Shown here piece by piece: positions 24,932 to 33,530 of a stretch of DNA of 64,000 bases. Position 1 is the first letter of the stretch; each line of letters starts with the position of its first letter. This stretch comes from Solibacillus ferritrahens (GTDB taxonomy: Bacteria; Bacillota; Bacilli; Bacillales_A; Planococcaceae). The notes under the pieces were generated by a model. That model was not told the DNA's origin. It did not search any database and saw only the letters and a list, made by a program, of their open reading frames with translations. Position numbers and translations under genes: made by a program. Where the stretch lies: positions 1 to 64,000 of the forward strand of contig NZ_JAXCLE010000007.1 in NCBI RefSeq assembly GCF_037027585.1, written 5' to 3'.

Positions 24932-25942
24932 TTATAGCTTCCTCATTAAAAATAGCTCTAAATGACGTTCGCGATTTCCACCTGTTGTTTTCAGTTGAAG
25001 ATCTACCTCAGCCAGACTGTAAAGCGCTTGGAGTAAACGCTGATCGGTAGGACGACTTTTTTGGTTCGAGATAATTTGGACACGGTAAGGATGGATTTTA
25101 AGTTGCTTTGCAATTTGCTGCTGATGATAGCCCTTTTTTTGCAAATAGAAAACTTGTGTCATTGTGCGAATATTATTTGCGAGTAACCCAACCAACTTAA
25201 TAGGTTCTTCTTTTTGGCGCAATAAATCATGATAAATTTTAAGTGCCTCTTCTTGATTATGCTCCAAATAGGCATTCAGCATTTTGAATGCGTCATGTTC
25301 AAGCGTCTTCGCTACTAAATCTTCCACAAGTTCACGTGTAATTTCCAGCTCTTCACCTAAATATAATGCCATCTTTTCCATTTCCATTTGAAGTTGGAGC
25401 ATATTAGGTCCAACCATTTCAAGCAACTTTCCGATTGCTTCATCCGTAATAGCTTTCCCGTGCTTATGGGCTTCATTTTGAACCCACACATTTAAATCAT
25501 GATTTTGCGGTGTTTCTGCAAGGATAACTGTACATTTATCCTTCATAAGTTTCGTGATTTTTTTTCGTTCATCCAGCTTTTCATATGGAGCGATAAATAC
25601 CGTAATTGCAGTATCAGTAGGGTGTTCGAGCCAGCTTTCAAGACGTTTTAAATCATGATCAATCTTTTCTTTTCCCTTTTCAGTTGCTTTTAAAAAAGAT
25701 GTGTTTTTAGCAATTATTAGTTTGCGTTCAGAAAAAAACGGAATCGTATCCGCTTCATCGATGACATAATCTATCGGTTGTTCATTTAAATCAAAGGTCA
25801 TCACTTCTGCTTCTTCCACTTTTTGAAGTGCAGATTTCAATTGCTTTATTGTTTCATCTACAAAATAAGATTCTTCTCCTACAAGCAAGTAAACCGGTGC
25901 GAAATTCCCTTTTTTAAAATCCTGCCACATTTTTGTTATCAT
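24932..25942 (-). CDS. holA: DNA polymerase III delta subunit HolA
   Basis: A 336-residue clamp-loader subunit that opens the beta sliding clamp. The AAA+-like N-terminal domain starts VYLLVGEESYFVDETI, where the Walker A region is degenerate as usual for delta. The sensor-type IAPYEKLDERKKITK segment follows, and the C-terminal collar domain includes KEEPIKLVGLLANNIR and HPYRVQ. The ATG at 25942 has AAAGGAGG upstream. The yqzM gene faces away on the other strand and comEC follows beyond it, as in B. subtilis. Confidence 0.95.
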   Translation of the reverse strand: MITKMWQDFKKGNFAPVYLLVGEESYFVDETIKQLKSALQKVEEAEVMTFDLNEQPIDYVIDEADTIPFFSERKLIIAKNTSFLKATEKGKEKIDHDLKRLESWLEHPTDTAITVFIAPYEKLDERKKITKLMKDKCTVILAETPQNHDLNVWVQNEAHKHGKAITDEAIGKLLEMVGPNMLQLQMEMEKMALYLGEELEITRELVEDLVAKTLEHDAFKMLNAYLEHNQEEALKIYHDLLRQKEEPIKLVGLLANNIRTMTQVFYLQKKGYHQQQIAKQLKIHPYRVQIISNQKSRPTDQRLLQALYSLAEVDLQLKTTGGNRERHLELFLMRKL

Positions 25943-26186
25943 CTGGGGAACCTCCTTTACTTTCGTATTTCTTAGTATAACATTTTTTAATTAATTGAGA
26001 ATGTACAGATTCGCTTACAATCCCGAAGAACAGGGAAAAACAATTTAAAATAACAAGCTAATTACTTTGTGGACTTTTCTTGAAATTTACACTTATTATT
26101 ATCACCAATAAAAGGAATAATTAGCATTTCATATAGCATTTTTAATTAGATTATTCTATAATGATTGGAGATTAGGAGGGATACTT

Positions 26187-26360
26187 ATGGCAGGACATCA
26201 AGATCCAAACTATGTAACTGAAAACCCATTTGAAGGTCGTGGCCGTGCGATGAAAGGCAACGACTTCCCAGATGCTGGTTACGGTTTCGTAATTGGTGGC
26301 GGTTTCTTTATTACAATTTTTATCATTGCAATTATTGTAGAAGCAGCTACACGTATGTAA
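26187..26360 (+). CDS. yqzM: YqzM family small membrane protein
   Basis: A 57-residue protein: a polar N-terminus (MAGHQDPNYVTENPFEGRGR), a glycine-rich turn, then one membrane helix at about residues 32-51 (YGFVIGGGFFITIFIIAII). It is called YqzM from position: on the + strand between holA and comEC, as in B. subtilis. A TATAAT lies at 26157-26162 and AGGAGGG precedes the ATG. Its function is unknown. The 244-base gap upstream, back to holA, shows nothing else. Confidence 0.8.
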   Translation: MAGHQDPNYVTENPFEGRGRAMKGNDFPDAGYGFVIGGGFFITIFIIAIIVEAATRM

Positions 26361-26365
26361 TCCTA

Positions 26366-26410
26366 AAATGGAGTGATTTCTATGTAAATAATAGAAATCA
26401 CTCCATTTTT
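26366..26410. terminator. Bidirectional terminator between yqzM and comEC
   Basis: A long stem (AAATGGAGTGATTTCTAT with its complement) is followed by TTTTT on the + strand, and by A/T-rich sequence on the minus strand. It overlaps the comEC stop codon. Confidence 0.8.
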
Positions 26411-28724
26411 ATTTCAAATAAATTGAATTCGATTTTTCTATCGTAATTTCACCTTTAGTTATCGTTACTTCTATCGTTCCTTCCAATCCAGTTGTTGCGT
26501 GTGGGATATGGTATGATTCAAAACGATTTACTACATCAATATGCGGATGATTGTACCGATTGTTTTCCCCAGCCATAAACACTGCAAATTTCGGGTTTGT
26601 CAGCGCAACAAACTCTTCAATGCTTGAAGTCTTGCTCCCATGATGACCGGCCTTTAACAAATCAATATTCCTTAGCTTTTCTGTATATAGTTGAATTAAT
26701 TGCTGTTCCCCTTCTTTTTCAAGATCTCCTGTAAACAATGCCTTATACTGATTATGCGTTACCATAATAACAAGCGAATCATTATTCCCTTCGTATTCAA
26801 TATCAGCAGGCCATAAATACTCAAACGTCGTCGCACCAACTTTCCAATAATCCCCTGCCATCTTTTCGATAAGTTTTGTATTTGTCTTCTTCAGTTCCTG
26901 TAAAAAATCATTCATTACAGGCTTTGAAATCGAACCTGGCGTGACATGTACCTCTTTCACAATCACCTCTCGTAAAACTTCTTCAGCCCCTTCCACATGG
27001 TCGGCATCGGCATGAGATAATACAAATGTATCAATCGATTGTATGCCGCGCCCTTTTAAATAAGGTACTACTATTTGGCGACCCACCTCATAAGGTGTTT
27101 GACGCTCTTTCCATTTCTCCTGATCAAATCTTAATAACCCTCCCGCATCAATCACTATAACGGATTTCCGGTAAGGTAATTCAATAACAATGCAGTCTCC
27201 CTGCCCCACATTTACAAAGGAAATTTTTAAATCACCGTCCCAATAGGATTGGAAGTGAAAAACTATTGCAGGCAGTACTAATAGTAAAATTGCCTTTAAA
27301 GTGGATTGTTTATCAAGCAAATAGAAGGTAATGAAAACGGAGCTATATAAGAAGACCAACCATAAGATAGATGGTTTTCCCGGGTTCCACATTTGAATAA
27401 TTGGCTGTTGAATGATGAATATAAAGTTTGTAAGTGCCGTACGCAATGGCTCGTATAGGAGAAAAACAAAAGAATCAAACGGGAGTGGTAAAAAAGTAAG
27501 AACTAAAACCGCAAGATTAATCGGTAGGATAACAAAAGAAAAAAGCGGTACGAAGAAGATATTCGCTATAAAAGAAGAAAGACTGATTTCAAAAAAGTGA
27601 AAGAGTAACAATGGGTAAACGAGGATTTGACAAACAAAGGTGATGAAAAAGGATTGAATCCAAAAGTTAGAATACCGCGCTAAAATCCGACTCGAGTACA
27701 CTAAACTGTATGTAGCTAAATAAGAAAGTTGGAAACCTACTTGAAAAATAACACCAGGTTCTAATAGAACAAAAATGATAAAGCTCAGTGACAAAGCATC
27801 ATCCATCGGAATATTCCACCGGAAATACCGGGCAAGCATAATAAATTCAACAACACTTACTGCACGCCATATAGATGGAGCACCTCCTGCTACAATTGCA
27901 TACATCGGTAATATTGCAAGAAGGAGAATTGTGGCCGACTCTCTGCGAATGCTCATTCTTAATAACAACTGGAAAAATAGGAAAGAAACGAGGGCAACAT
28001 GCAGTCCGGAAATCGCAAATAAATGTGTAATCCCTAATTTTTGATAGGCTCGGTTCAATTCATCATCGACATTATGCTGTAAACCGATTAAAAGGGCTTG
28101 TGCTTCAGCAACAAGCGAAGGAGGGAAAGTTTCTTCTATATGGAGTTTTAATCGAAAGCGTTGGTCATATAAAGGCTGTAAAAAAGAATTTCCCTTGCCC
28201 ACAAAGGTAAGTTGGTGAATTTCGATAATCCCTCTCGCGTTTTTACTTTGCAAATACTGGGCCATAGAAAAGCCATAGCGGTGCGCAGGAACAGATGGGG
28301 ATACTTGCTCCCCGACAACAAAAAAATTCGAACCAGCGAGTTGCTGGGCTTCCAGGAGTTGCTTTTCCTGTTCACTTTTTATTTCGTAGGTTACATATAG
28401 CTTTTCGCCTTCTGCATTGGTCATAAAACCTCGTAGCATAACGCCGTTAATTCTGTATTCATCAGACCATGTCAAGATTGCCGGAAGTTCGACTGAAACG
28501 GAAAGCTTGTTTACTTCATAGGAAAATAAAAGATAACTCCCAATCCCCGTGAAAAAAACGAAGACGAGATGTATTTTGAGTAATTGCTTATAATGACAAA
28601 ACAGCAACAGAATAACTAATAATGCAAGTAGCCTTACCGATTCTAATGCAGCAATTGCACTAATACAAATCGACAAGGCGTAAAATATCCAGTTATGCTT
28701 GAACAAGTTTACCAAATAAAGCAT
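26409..28724 (-). CDS. comEC: Competence DNA channel ComEC/Rec2
   Basis: A 771-residue polytopic membrane protein that carries single-stranded transforming DNA across the membrane. An N-terminal membrane pair is followed by an extracellular OB-like region, then the competence domain with many membrane segments (LFAISGLHVALVSF; GGAPSIWRAVSVVEF). A C-terminal metallo-beta-lactamase-like domain starts near residue 505 (FVNVGQGDCIVIE; LSHADADHVEG; KAGHHGSKTS). All metal-site motifs of that domain are present, suggesting a nuclease role on the incoming strand. It starts 32 bases inside the end of comEB. The gene is intact, so natural transformation is possible in principle. Confidence 0.96.
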   Translation of the reverse strand: MLYLVNLFKHNWIFYALSICISAIAALESVRLLALLVILLLFCHYKQLLKIHLVFVFFTGIGSYLLFSYEVNKLSVSVELPAILTWSDEYRINGVMLRGFMTNAEGEKLYVTYEIKSEQEKQLLEAQQLAGSNFFVVGEQVSPSVPAHRYGFSMAQYLQSKNARGIIEIHQLTFVGKGNSFLQPLYDQRFRLKLHIEETFPPSLVAEAQALLIGLQHNVDDELNRAYQKLGITHLFAISGLHVALVSFLFFQLLLRMSIRRESATILLLAILPMYAIVAGGAPSIWRAVSVVEFIMLARYFRWNIPMDDALSLSFIIFVLLEPGVIFQVGFQLSYLATYSLVYSSRILARYSNFWIQSFFITFVCQILVYPLLLFHFFEISLSSFIANIFFVPLFSFVILPINLAVLVLTFLPLPFDSFVFLLYEPLRTALTNFIFIIQQPIIQMWNPGKPSILWLVFLYSSVFITFYLLDKQSTLKAILLLVLPAIVFHFQSYWDGDLKISFVNVGQGDCIVIELPYRKSVIVIDAGGLLRFDQEKWKERQTPYEVGRQIVVPYLKGRGIQSIDTFVLSHADADHVEGAEEVLREVIVKEVHVTPGSISKPVMNDFLQELKKTNTKLIEKMAGDYWKVGATTFEYLWPADIEYEGNNDSLVIMVTHNQYKALFTGDLEKEGEQQLIQLYTEKLRNIDLLKAGHHGSKTSSIEEFVALTNPKFAVFMAGENNRYNHPHIDVVNRFESYHIPHATTGLEGTIEVTITKGEITIEKSNSIYLK

Positions 28725-29268
28725 GCATCTTCTCCTCTAGAGGGAGCAACTGTTCATTACTTGCACCTAACTCACGAAGCTTCTCGAGCATTTCAAATGT
28801 TAAGGCAAACTTTTCATCTTGCAGAAAATCTATTTTTGCTTCATCGAATGGGATGTGCTGAACATGGACATCAGCCTTCTTAAATAGTTCCAAAGCATAT
28901 ACATTATTTTTATAATCTTTGGCATAGTACACGTTTTTAATTCCTGCTTGAATAATCGTCTTCGAACAAGGCAAGCATGGGAAATGCGTCACATAAAGGT
29001 CAGCCCCATTTGCTGGTGTACCATATTTAGCACACTGCAACAGCGCATTCGTTTCGGCATGGACTGTTCTGACACAATGATTGTCCACTACATAGCACCC
29101 TTCTTCAATACAGTGTTCATCACCGGAGATTGATCCATTGTATCCACCGGCAATAATACGCTTCTCTCTTACAATAGTTGCCCCTACCGCAAGACGGGCA
29201 CATGTACTTCTTAATGCAAGTAAATGGCTTTGCGCCATAAAAAATTGATCCCAAGTAATTCGCTCCAT
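28693..29268 (-). CDS. comEB: ComEB, dCMP deaminase family
   Basis: A 191-residue zinc deaminase with the catalytic TVHAETNALLQ (His-Ala-Glu) and the second zinc motif FPCLPCSK. An extra His/Cys cluster (GDEHCIEEGCYVVDNHC) is typical of the dCMP deaminase/ComEB group. It probably converts dCMP to dUMP; in B. subtilis comEB it is dispensable for transformation despite its place in the operon. The ATG at 29268 with GGGGG upstream precedes the conserved start MERITWDQFFMAQ; the 20-codon upstream extension is rejected. It overlaps comEC by 32 bases. Confidence 0.94.
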   Translation of the reverse strand: MERITWDQFFMAQSHLLALRSTCARLAVGATIVREKRIIAGGYNGSISGDEHCIEEGCYVVDNHCVRTVHAETNALLQCAKYGTPANGADLYVTHFPCLPCSKTIIQAGIKNVYYAKDYKNNVYALELFKKADVHVQHIPFDEAKIDFLQDEKFALTFEMLEKLRELGASNEQLLPLEEKMHALFGKLVQA

Positions 29269-29352
29269 ATGATAACCCCCAAAAATTATATCACTTATCA
29301 GTTTATACATAGTTCGAACCATTCGCAATGTATGATTTTTTGAAATTTCACT

Positions 29353-30000
29353 TTATTTTACATCAATTAAGTCCTTTAACTGCTCGAATGTTTTGTCCCC
29401 GATGCCTGTCACCTGCTTCAAATCTTCAACCGTGCGAAAATTCCCTTGCTCTGATCGATGCTGAATAATTGCACTGGCTTTCGAAGGTCCTATTCCAGGC
29501 AATTGGGTTAACTCTGATTCAGCCGCTTTATTTATGTTAATTTTTCCGGAGCTGTTACCACTGCTTGTTGAATTTATTTCCGTCATTTGCAGAAAAAGTT
29601 CCATTTCTTCCAATGCATCTTCACTAGAATTAGGAATATAGACAACCATTTCATCCTGTAATTTTTGTGCATGGTTAATGAGCATTGGATTTGCATCATC
29701 CGTATAGCCCCCTGCCGCTTCAATTGCATCGATAATTCGCTGTTCTTCTGACAAGGTATAAACACCCGGAAATTTTACTGCGCCTTTTACATCAACAATA
29801 ATTGTTTGTGGAGTGTCTTCCATTTCTGTTTCCGGAATATTAGGAGTAGAGCCTATAGTAGCCAAGGCGTTTTGGTCAATTGTTTCAATCGTAGCACTGT
29901 TCGAGGAATCTTGAATAAAAAAGAAATAGACAACTATTACCGCAAGTACACTACCCAGAATAGTGACTTGCTTTTTATACTTCTCCACAAATGGCTGCAA
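29353..30000 (-). CDS. comEA: Competence DNA receptor ComEA
   Basis: About 215 residues. A single N-terminal membrane anchor (VTILGSVLAVIVVYFFFI) is followed by an acidic linker, a SLBB-like domain at about 65-140 (IIVDVKGAVKFPGVY) and a C-terminal helix-hairpin-helix DNA-binding domain (INKAAESELTQLPGIGPSKASAII). It binds double-stranded DNA outside the membrane and feeds ComEC. The in-frame GTG at 30012 touches the AAAGGG motif, so the TTG at 30000 with nine-base spacing is preferred. It is first of comEA-EB-EC. The 127-base gap upstream, to yqeM, shows no clear terminator. Confidence 0.95.
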   Translation of the reverse strand: MQPFVEKYKKQVTILGSVLAVIVVYFFFIQDSSNSATIETIDQNALATIGSTPNIPETEMEDTPQTIIVDVKGAVKFPGVYTLSEEQRIIDAIEAAGGYTDDANPMLINHAQKLQDEMVVYIPNSSEDALEEMELFLQMTEINSTSSGNSSGKININKAAESELTQLPGIGPSKASAIIQHRSEQGNFRTVEDLKQVTGIGDKTFEQLKDLIDVK

Positions 30001-30127
30001 ATTAAAAAACACCCTTTCATAAAGAAGGTTTTATATATGGAGCTTACTTCCACTATACAAATTTCACTTCTTTATGAAAAGGTATTTCATCTAAAACTGC
30101 CGAAACATTCTTTTTCGGGCATTTTAT

Positions 30128-30865
30128 TTATTTTACAGCACGGATAAAAATACGTTCACTTTCTTCAGTCGGCTCGTCGTTTGTCCAATCAGCCGAAACC
30201 TCGACATGTGAGAAACCGATTTCTTTTAGCCAAATAACATATTGTTCATAGCTAAAAGTTCTTTGAAAATGTTCTTCATCAAATCGTTCATACAATCCAC
30301 TTTCTGTCTGTAAGAAGAATGTCATTTGATGGTAGACTGAATGCGGATACTCCCCGTGCTCTGTATGCCACACATAGGAAATATCTCCGTCATCATACGT
30401 AAATGGACCGTCTAAAAATGTATCATCCATTTTGTATATGGAGTGCACATCGAAAAATAGCTGTCCCCCAGTCCGAAGACTTTGGAAAATCCTTTTTAAT
30501 GTTTCAATTACTTGATGTTCTTCTTTTAAATAATTAATCGAATCTATTGGAATGATTGCTACATCCAAGTCACTGAAACCGTCTAGTTCGTCCATCGACA
30601 TTGCATACAGTGGTATTGTAATGCCATTGACATCCATACGAGCGCTTGCAATCGAAAGCATTTCCTCAGATAAATCGATACCTGATACATTGTAGCCTGA
30701 TTGATGCAATAATAAAGCAAGTGTTCCCGTGCCACAGCCAATATCCAATAAATTTTTATAGTTCTGTGCAGGGGCATGCGATTGAATCCACTCTACATAT
30801 TCCACGTACGGAATATCTGTCATCAACTCATCGTATACTTCTGCAAAACGCTCATAACTATTCAT
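30128..30865 (-). CDS. yqeM: Class I SAM-dependent methyltransferase YqeM
   Basis: A 245-residue methyltransferase with SAM-binding motif I LLDIGCGTGTLALLL near residue 40, motif II VSGIDLSEEML and motif III DVAIIPIDSINYL. This is the YqeM family of the Bacillus late-competence/ribosome cluster. The substrate is unknown. The start overlaps the rsfS stop by eight bases (ATGAATAG), and the ribosome site is weak, which suggests coupled translation. ComEA follows. Confidence 0.9.
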   Translation of the reverse strand: MNSYERFAEVYDELMTDIPYVEYVEWIQSHAPAQNYKNLLDIGCGTGTLALLLHQSGYNVSGIDLSEEMLSIASARMDVNGITIPLYAMSMDELDGFSDLDVAIIPIDSINYLKEEHQVIETLKRIFQSLRTGGQLFFDVHSIYKMDDTFLDGPFTYDDGDISYVWHTEHGEYPHSVYHQMTFFLQTESGLYERFDEEHFQRTFSYEQYVIWLKEIGFSHVEVSADWTNDEPTEESERIFIRAVK

Positions 30866-31211
30866 TGTCAGCTTGTGGTGCGTCTAATTGTGCTGCATCT
30901 CCCCATAAACGCTCCAAGTTATAGTATGCACGCTCATCTTTGTGGAAAATATGCGCTACAACATCACCCATATCAACTAAAATCCAACGTGCTGTATCAA
31001 AGCCTTCCAATTTACGAACAGTGTAGCCCGCTTCTTCAGCTTTATCTTTGATTTCTTTAGCAATAGCCTGTACTTGGCGTTCTGAACTACCTTCAGCAAT
31101 AATGAAGTAATCAGCCAATAAAGAAATCCCCTTCATATTTAGGGCAACAATATCTTCCCCGCGCTTGTCATCTATTGCTTTGTACGTAATATTTAATAAC
31201 GTTTCATTCAT
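30858..31211 (-). CDS. rsfS: Ribosomal silencing factor RsfS
   Basis: A 117-residue RsfS/YqeL protein (EDIVALNMKGISLLADYFIIAEGSSERQV in two parts; EGFDTARWILVDMGDVVAHIF). It binds uL14 on the 50S subunit and blocks subunit joining in starvation. The ATG at 31211 has GAGAGG upstream. It lies six bases after yqeK and overlaps yqeM by eight, within the yqeG-yqeM block. Confidence 0.96.
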   Translation of the reverse strand: MNETLLNITYKAIDDKRGEDIVALNMKGISLLADYFIIAEGSSERQVQAIAKEIKDKAEEAGYTVRKLEGFDTARWILVDMGDVVAHIFHKDERAYYNLERLWGDAAQLDAPQADNE

Positions 31212-31217
31212 GTATGT

Positions 31218-31778
31218 TTATTCCTCTCTCATTAAAAAGTTATAGCACTCAATTGATACAGGGTAAATAGCCTGCTGTGATGAAACTAAAAAACTGAGGG
31301 TATGTGTTATACATGCCCGAAATGCATCATCCAAATTAATGTCTGCATCGGCTCTTAGTTTTTCTACACCATGAAATTTACGGTTTGGCTCAATCATATC
31401 TGCAACAAAAATTATTTTTTCAAAAGTTGTCATATCCGCTCGCCCGGTTGTATGGTAACGAATTGCGTTTAAAATCTCTTCATCTTCAATGTGAAATTCA
31501 GTCTGGGCAATCCATGCCCCGATAGGACCATGTAAAATCTCAGCATTCCACTCAAGTAAACGAGGATCCATCTGCTGTTCAATCACAACTTTTTTCATCC
31601 ATTCGACATCTGCATACTTCGCAATATCATGTAAAATGCCTGCGATTTCTGCCCTTTTTGGATCTTCCTGATATTTTTCGGCTAAACGAATCGCCGTTTC
31701 CATAACACCAATCGAATGAATATACCGTTTTTCGGGCATTCGCTCTTTAATTGCTGCCAATAACGTCTGACGATCCAT
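31218..31778 (-). CDS. yqeK: HD-domain Ap4A hydrolase YqeK
   Basis: A 186-residue HD-superfamily hydrolase with RYIHSIGVMETA, the HD pair in GILHDIAKY, a distal HGPIGAW histidine and RYHTTGRADM. The YqeK family cleaves diadenosine tetraphosphate symmetrically to two ADP. The start is placed at the ATG at 31778 (AGGAAGG upstream) and overlaps nadD by 32 bases; an earlier in-frame start deeper inside nadD is rejected. Genes of NAD synthesis and Ap4A breakdown are thus translated together. Confidence 0.93.
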   Translation of the reverse strand: MDRQTLLAAIKERMPEKRYIHSIGVMETAIRLAEKYQEDPKRAEIAGILHDIAKYADVEWMKKVVIEQQMDPRLLEWNAEILHGPIGAWIAQTEFHIEDEEILNAIRYHTTGRADMTTFEKIIFVADMIEPNRKFHGVEKLRADADINLDDAFRACITHTLSFLVSSQQAIYPVSIECYNFLMREE

Positions 31779-32340
31779 ACAAACCTTCCTCTCGAATAAA
31801 CTGTTCAACAGCCTTAGGCAATATAAAATGCAAATTAGCCTTATCTTGCTGTAATCGGTTTCGGATATAAGTTGAAGAAAGGTCTATTTGGGGCGCATCA
31901 ACCATGTGTACATTATAAGATGTTTGCGCTTCACTACCTGGACGCTTCACTCCTACAAATGTTACAAGCTCCATTAACTCGTCAATTCGATGCCATGTAG
32001 GTAATGAATCAATCATATCCCCACCGATAATAAAATAAAACTCAGTTAGCGGTTCACGCTCACGCATAGCTTTCATCGTATCGAATGTATAGGATACACC
32101 TCCACGGTCAAGCTCAAAGGTCTCCACTTTAAAATAGGAGATTTCTTCAATCGCCAGCTCAACCATCCGAAGACGCTGTGCATTTGTAGCAGAACTCAAC
32201 ATTTCCTTATGTGGCGGCATTGCATTGGGCATAAAACGTATTTCCGCTAAATCAAGTGCAGCATACACTTCATTGGCCATCATTAAATGTCCGATATGTG
32301 GTGGGTTAAATGTACCGCCAAAAAGACCGACTTTCTTCAT
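31747..32340 (-). CDS. nadD: Nicotinate-mononucleotide adenylyltransferase NadD
   Basis: A 197-residue nucleotidyltransferase making NaAD from NaMN and ATP. The signature GGTFNPPHIGHL at 8-19 carries the HxGH motif, and the second ATP motif is SSTYIRNRL near residue 160. The FPN-type MPNAMPPHKE loop is also present. The ATG at 32340 has AATAGGTGA upstream. It lies between yqeI and yqeK and overlaps the latter. Confidence 0.97.
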   Translation of the reverse strand: MKKVGLFGGTFNPPHIGHLMMANEVYAALDLAEIRFMPNAMPPHKEMLSSATNAQRLRMVELAIEEISYFKVETFELDRGGVSYTFDTMKAMREREPLTEFYFIIGGDMIDSLPTWHRIDELMELVTFVGVKRPGSEAQTSYNVHMVDAPQIDLSSTYIRNRLQQDKANLHFILPKAVEQFIREEGLYGSSDVIGSN

Positions 32341-32350
32341 TTCGATTCAC

Positions 32351-32656
32351 CTATTTCGTAGCTACTTTTGGTAATACGATTTTTTTGTTATTGCGTGATT
32401 CTTTATATAAAACAACTGTTAAGCCAATTAGTTGTACCAGCTCTGCACGTGTTCCTTCAGCAAGCTCTTCTGCTACAACATTTTTATCTTCTTCACAGTT
32501 ATCTAAAATACGTACTTTAATAAGCTCGCGTACTTCTAATACATCGCGTAATTGTGCAAGCATTGCATCATTTACGCCACCTTTTCCAACTTGGAAAATT
32601 GGATCTAAGTGATGTGCCTCAGCACGTAAAAAACGTTTTTGTTTACCTGTTAACAT
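32351..32656 (-). CDS. yqeI: CRM-domain RNA-binding protein YqeI/YhbY
   Basis: A 101-residue single CRM domain (LTGKQKRFLRAEAHHLDPIFQVGKGG; the GxxG-type loop GKGG; VVLYKESRNNKKIVLP). Family members bind pre-50S ribosomal RNA. The AGGAGG site overlaps the aroE stop region, six bases upstream. NadD follows after ten bases. Confidence 0.95.
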   Translation of the reverse strand: MLTGKQKRFLRAEAHHLDPIFQVGKGGVNDAMLAQLRDVLEVRELIKVRILDNCEEDKNVVAEELAEGTRAELVQLIGLTVVLYKESRNNKKIVLPKVATK

Positions 32657-32662
32657 AATAAT

Positions 32663-33493
32663 TTACTTTCCTCCTAATTGCGCCGTCAAACGGGCAATCA
32701 TTGCATTTGTATTTGGATAATGGCCTAACCAATATTCATAGGCAATCGCCCCTTGATGCACGAACATGCCTAAACCATTAACAATTGTCGCCCCTTTTTG
32801 CTCAGCCGCTTGCAAAAATGGCGTCATTAATGGATTATACACAATATCTGCAGCAATTGCGCCTGCCGGGAACTTTTCAAGCGAAAACGGCAGGGCAAAG
32901 TCCCCCGTTGTCATTCCTGCCGGTGTAGTTTGTATAAAAATTTGGAAAGCAGCTAAGTTCTGTTCTGCTTGTTGCAATGAAATAGCTTGGCCTTCATTCA
33001 TCTCATCTGTAATTTGCTGTGCATTTTCAACCGTTCGATTGGCAATCGTTATATCTGAATAACCTATAAGTTGAAGGGCAAATGCGATACCACGTGCTGC
33101 TCCACCGGCTCCGATTAATAGAATCGGTGCATCACGCTTGTTTGTACCGATTACTTGCTCTAATGCTTTCACAAATCCCGGACCATCTGTATTATAGCCC
33201 TTTAGTTTCCCTTCAGCTGTACGAACGACAGTATTGACCGCGCCCATCTTTGCAGCGAGTTCATCAAGTTCATCCAAAAAGGGAATAATCGTTTGCTTAT
33301 GCGGTATTGTTACATTCCAGCCACTTGCGCCCAACAGCTTGAATGATGCTACAGCTTGTTGTAAATGTTCATGCTTCACATGTACCGGAATATAAGCCGC
33401 ATCCACATTCTCTTCTTCATACCATGCATTATGCATCTCCGGAGATTTTGACTGTGCAATCGGATCCCCAATAACCGCAAACCACTTCTTCAT
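32663..33493 (-). CDS. aroE: Shikimate dehydrogenase AroE
   Basis: A 276-residue NADPH-dependent enzyme reducing 3-dehydroshikimate in aromatic amino-acid synthesis. Substrate motifs are IAQSKSPEMHN and the catalytic Lys in NVTIPHKQ. The distal Asp is in GYNTDGPGF, and the nucleotide loop is GAGGAARG. The start is the ATG at 33493 with AGAAGG upstream. Two in-frame TTG codons lie directly before it. It is embedded in the yqeH-yqeI block as in Bacillus. Confidence 0.96.
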   Translation of the reverse strand: MKKWFAVIGDPIAQSKSPEMHNAWYEEENVDAAYIPVHVKHEHLQQAVASFKLLGASGWNVTIPHKQTIIPFLDELDELAAKMGAVNTVVRTAEGKLKGYNTDGPGFVKALEQVIGTNKRDAPILLIGAGGAARGIAFALQLIGYSDITIANRTVENAQQITDEMNEGQAISLQQAEQNLAAFQIFIQTTPAGMTTGDFALPFSLEKFPAGAIAADIVYNPLMTPFLQAAEQKGATIVNGLGMFVHQGAIAYEYWLGHYPNTNAMIARLTAQLGGK

Positions 33494-33530
33494 CAACAAT
33501 ACCTTCTTTCAACTTATCACAATCATTCAA

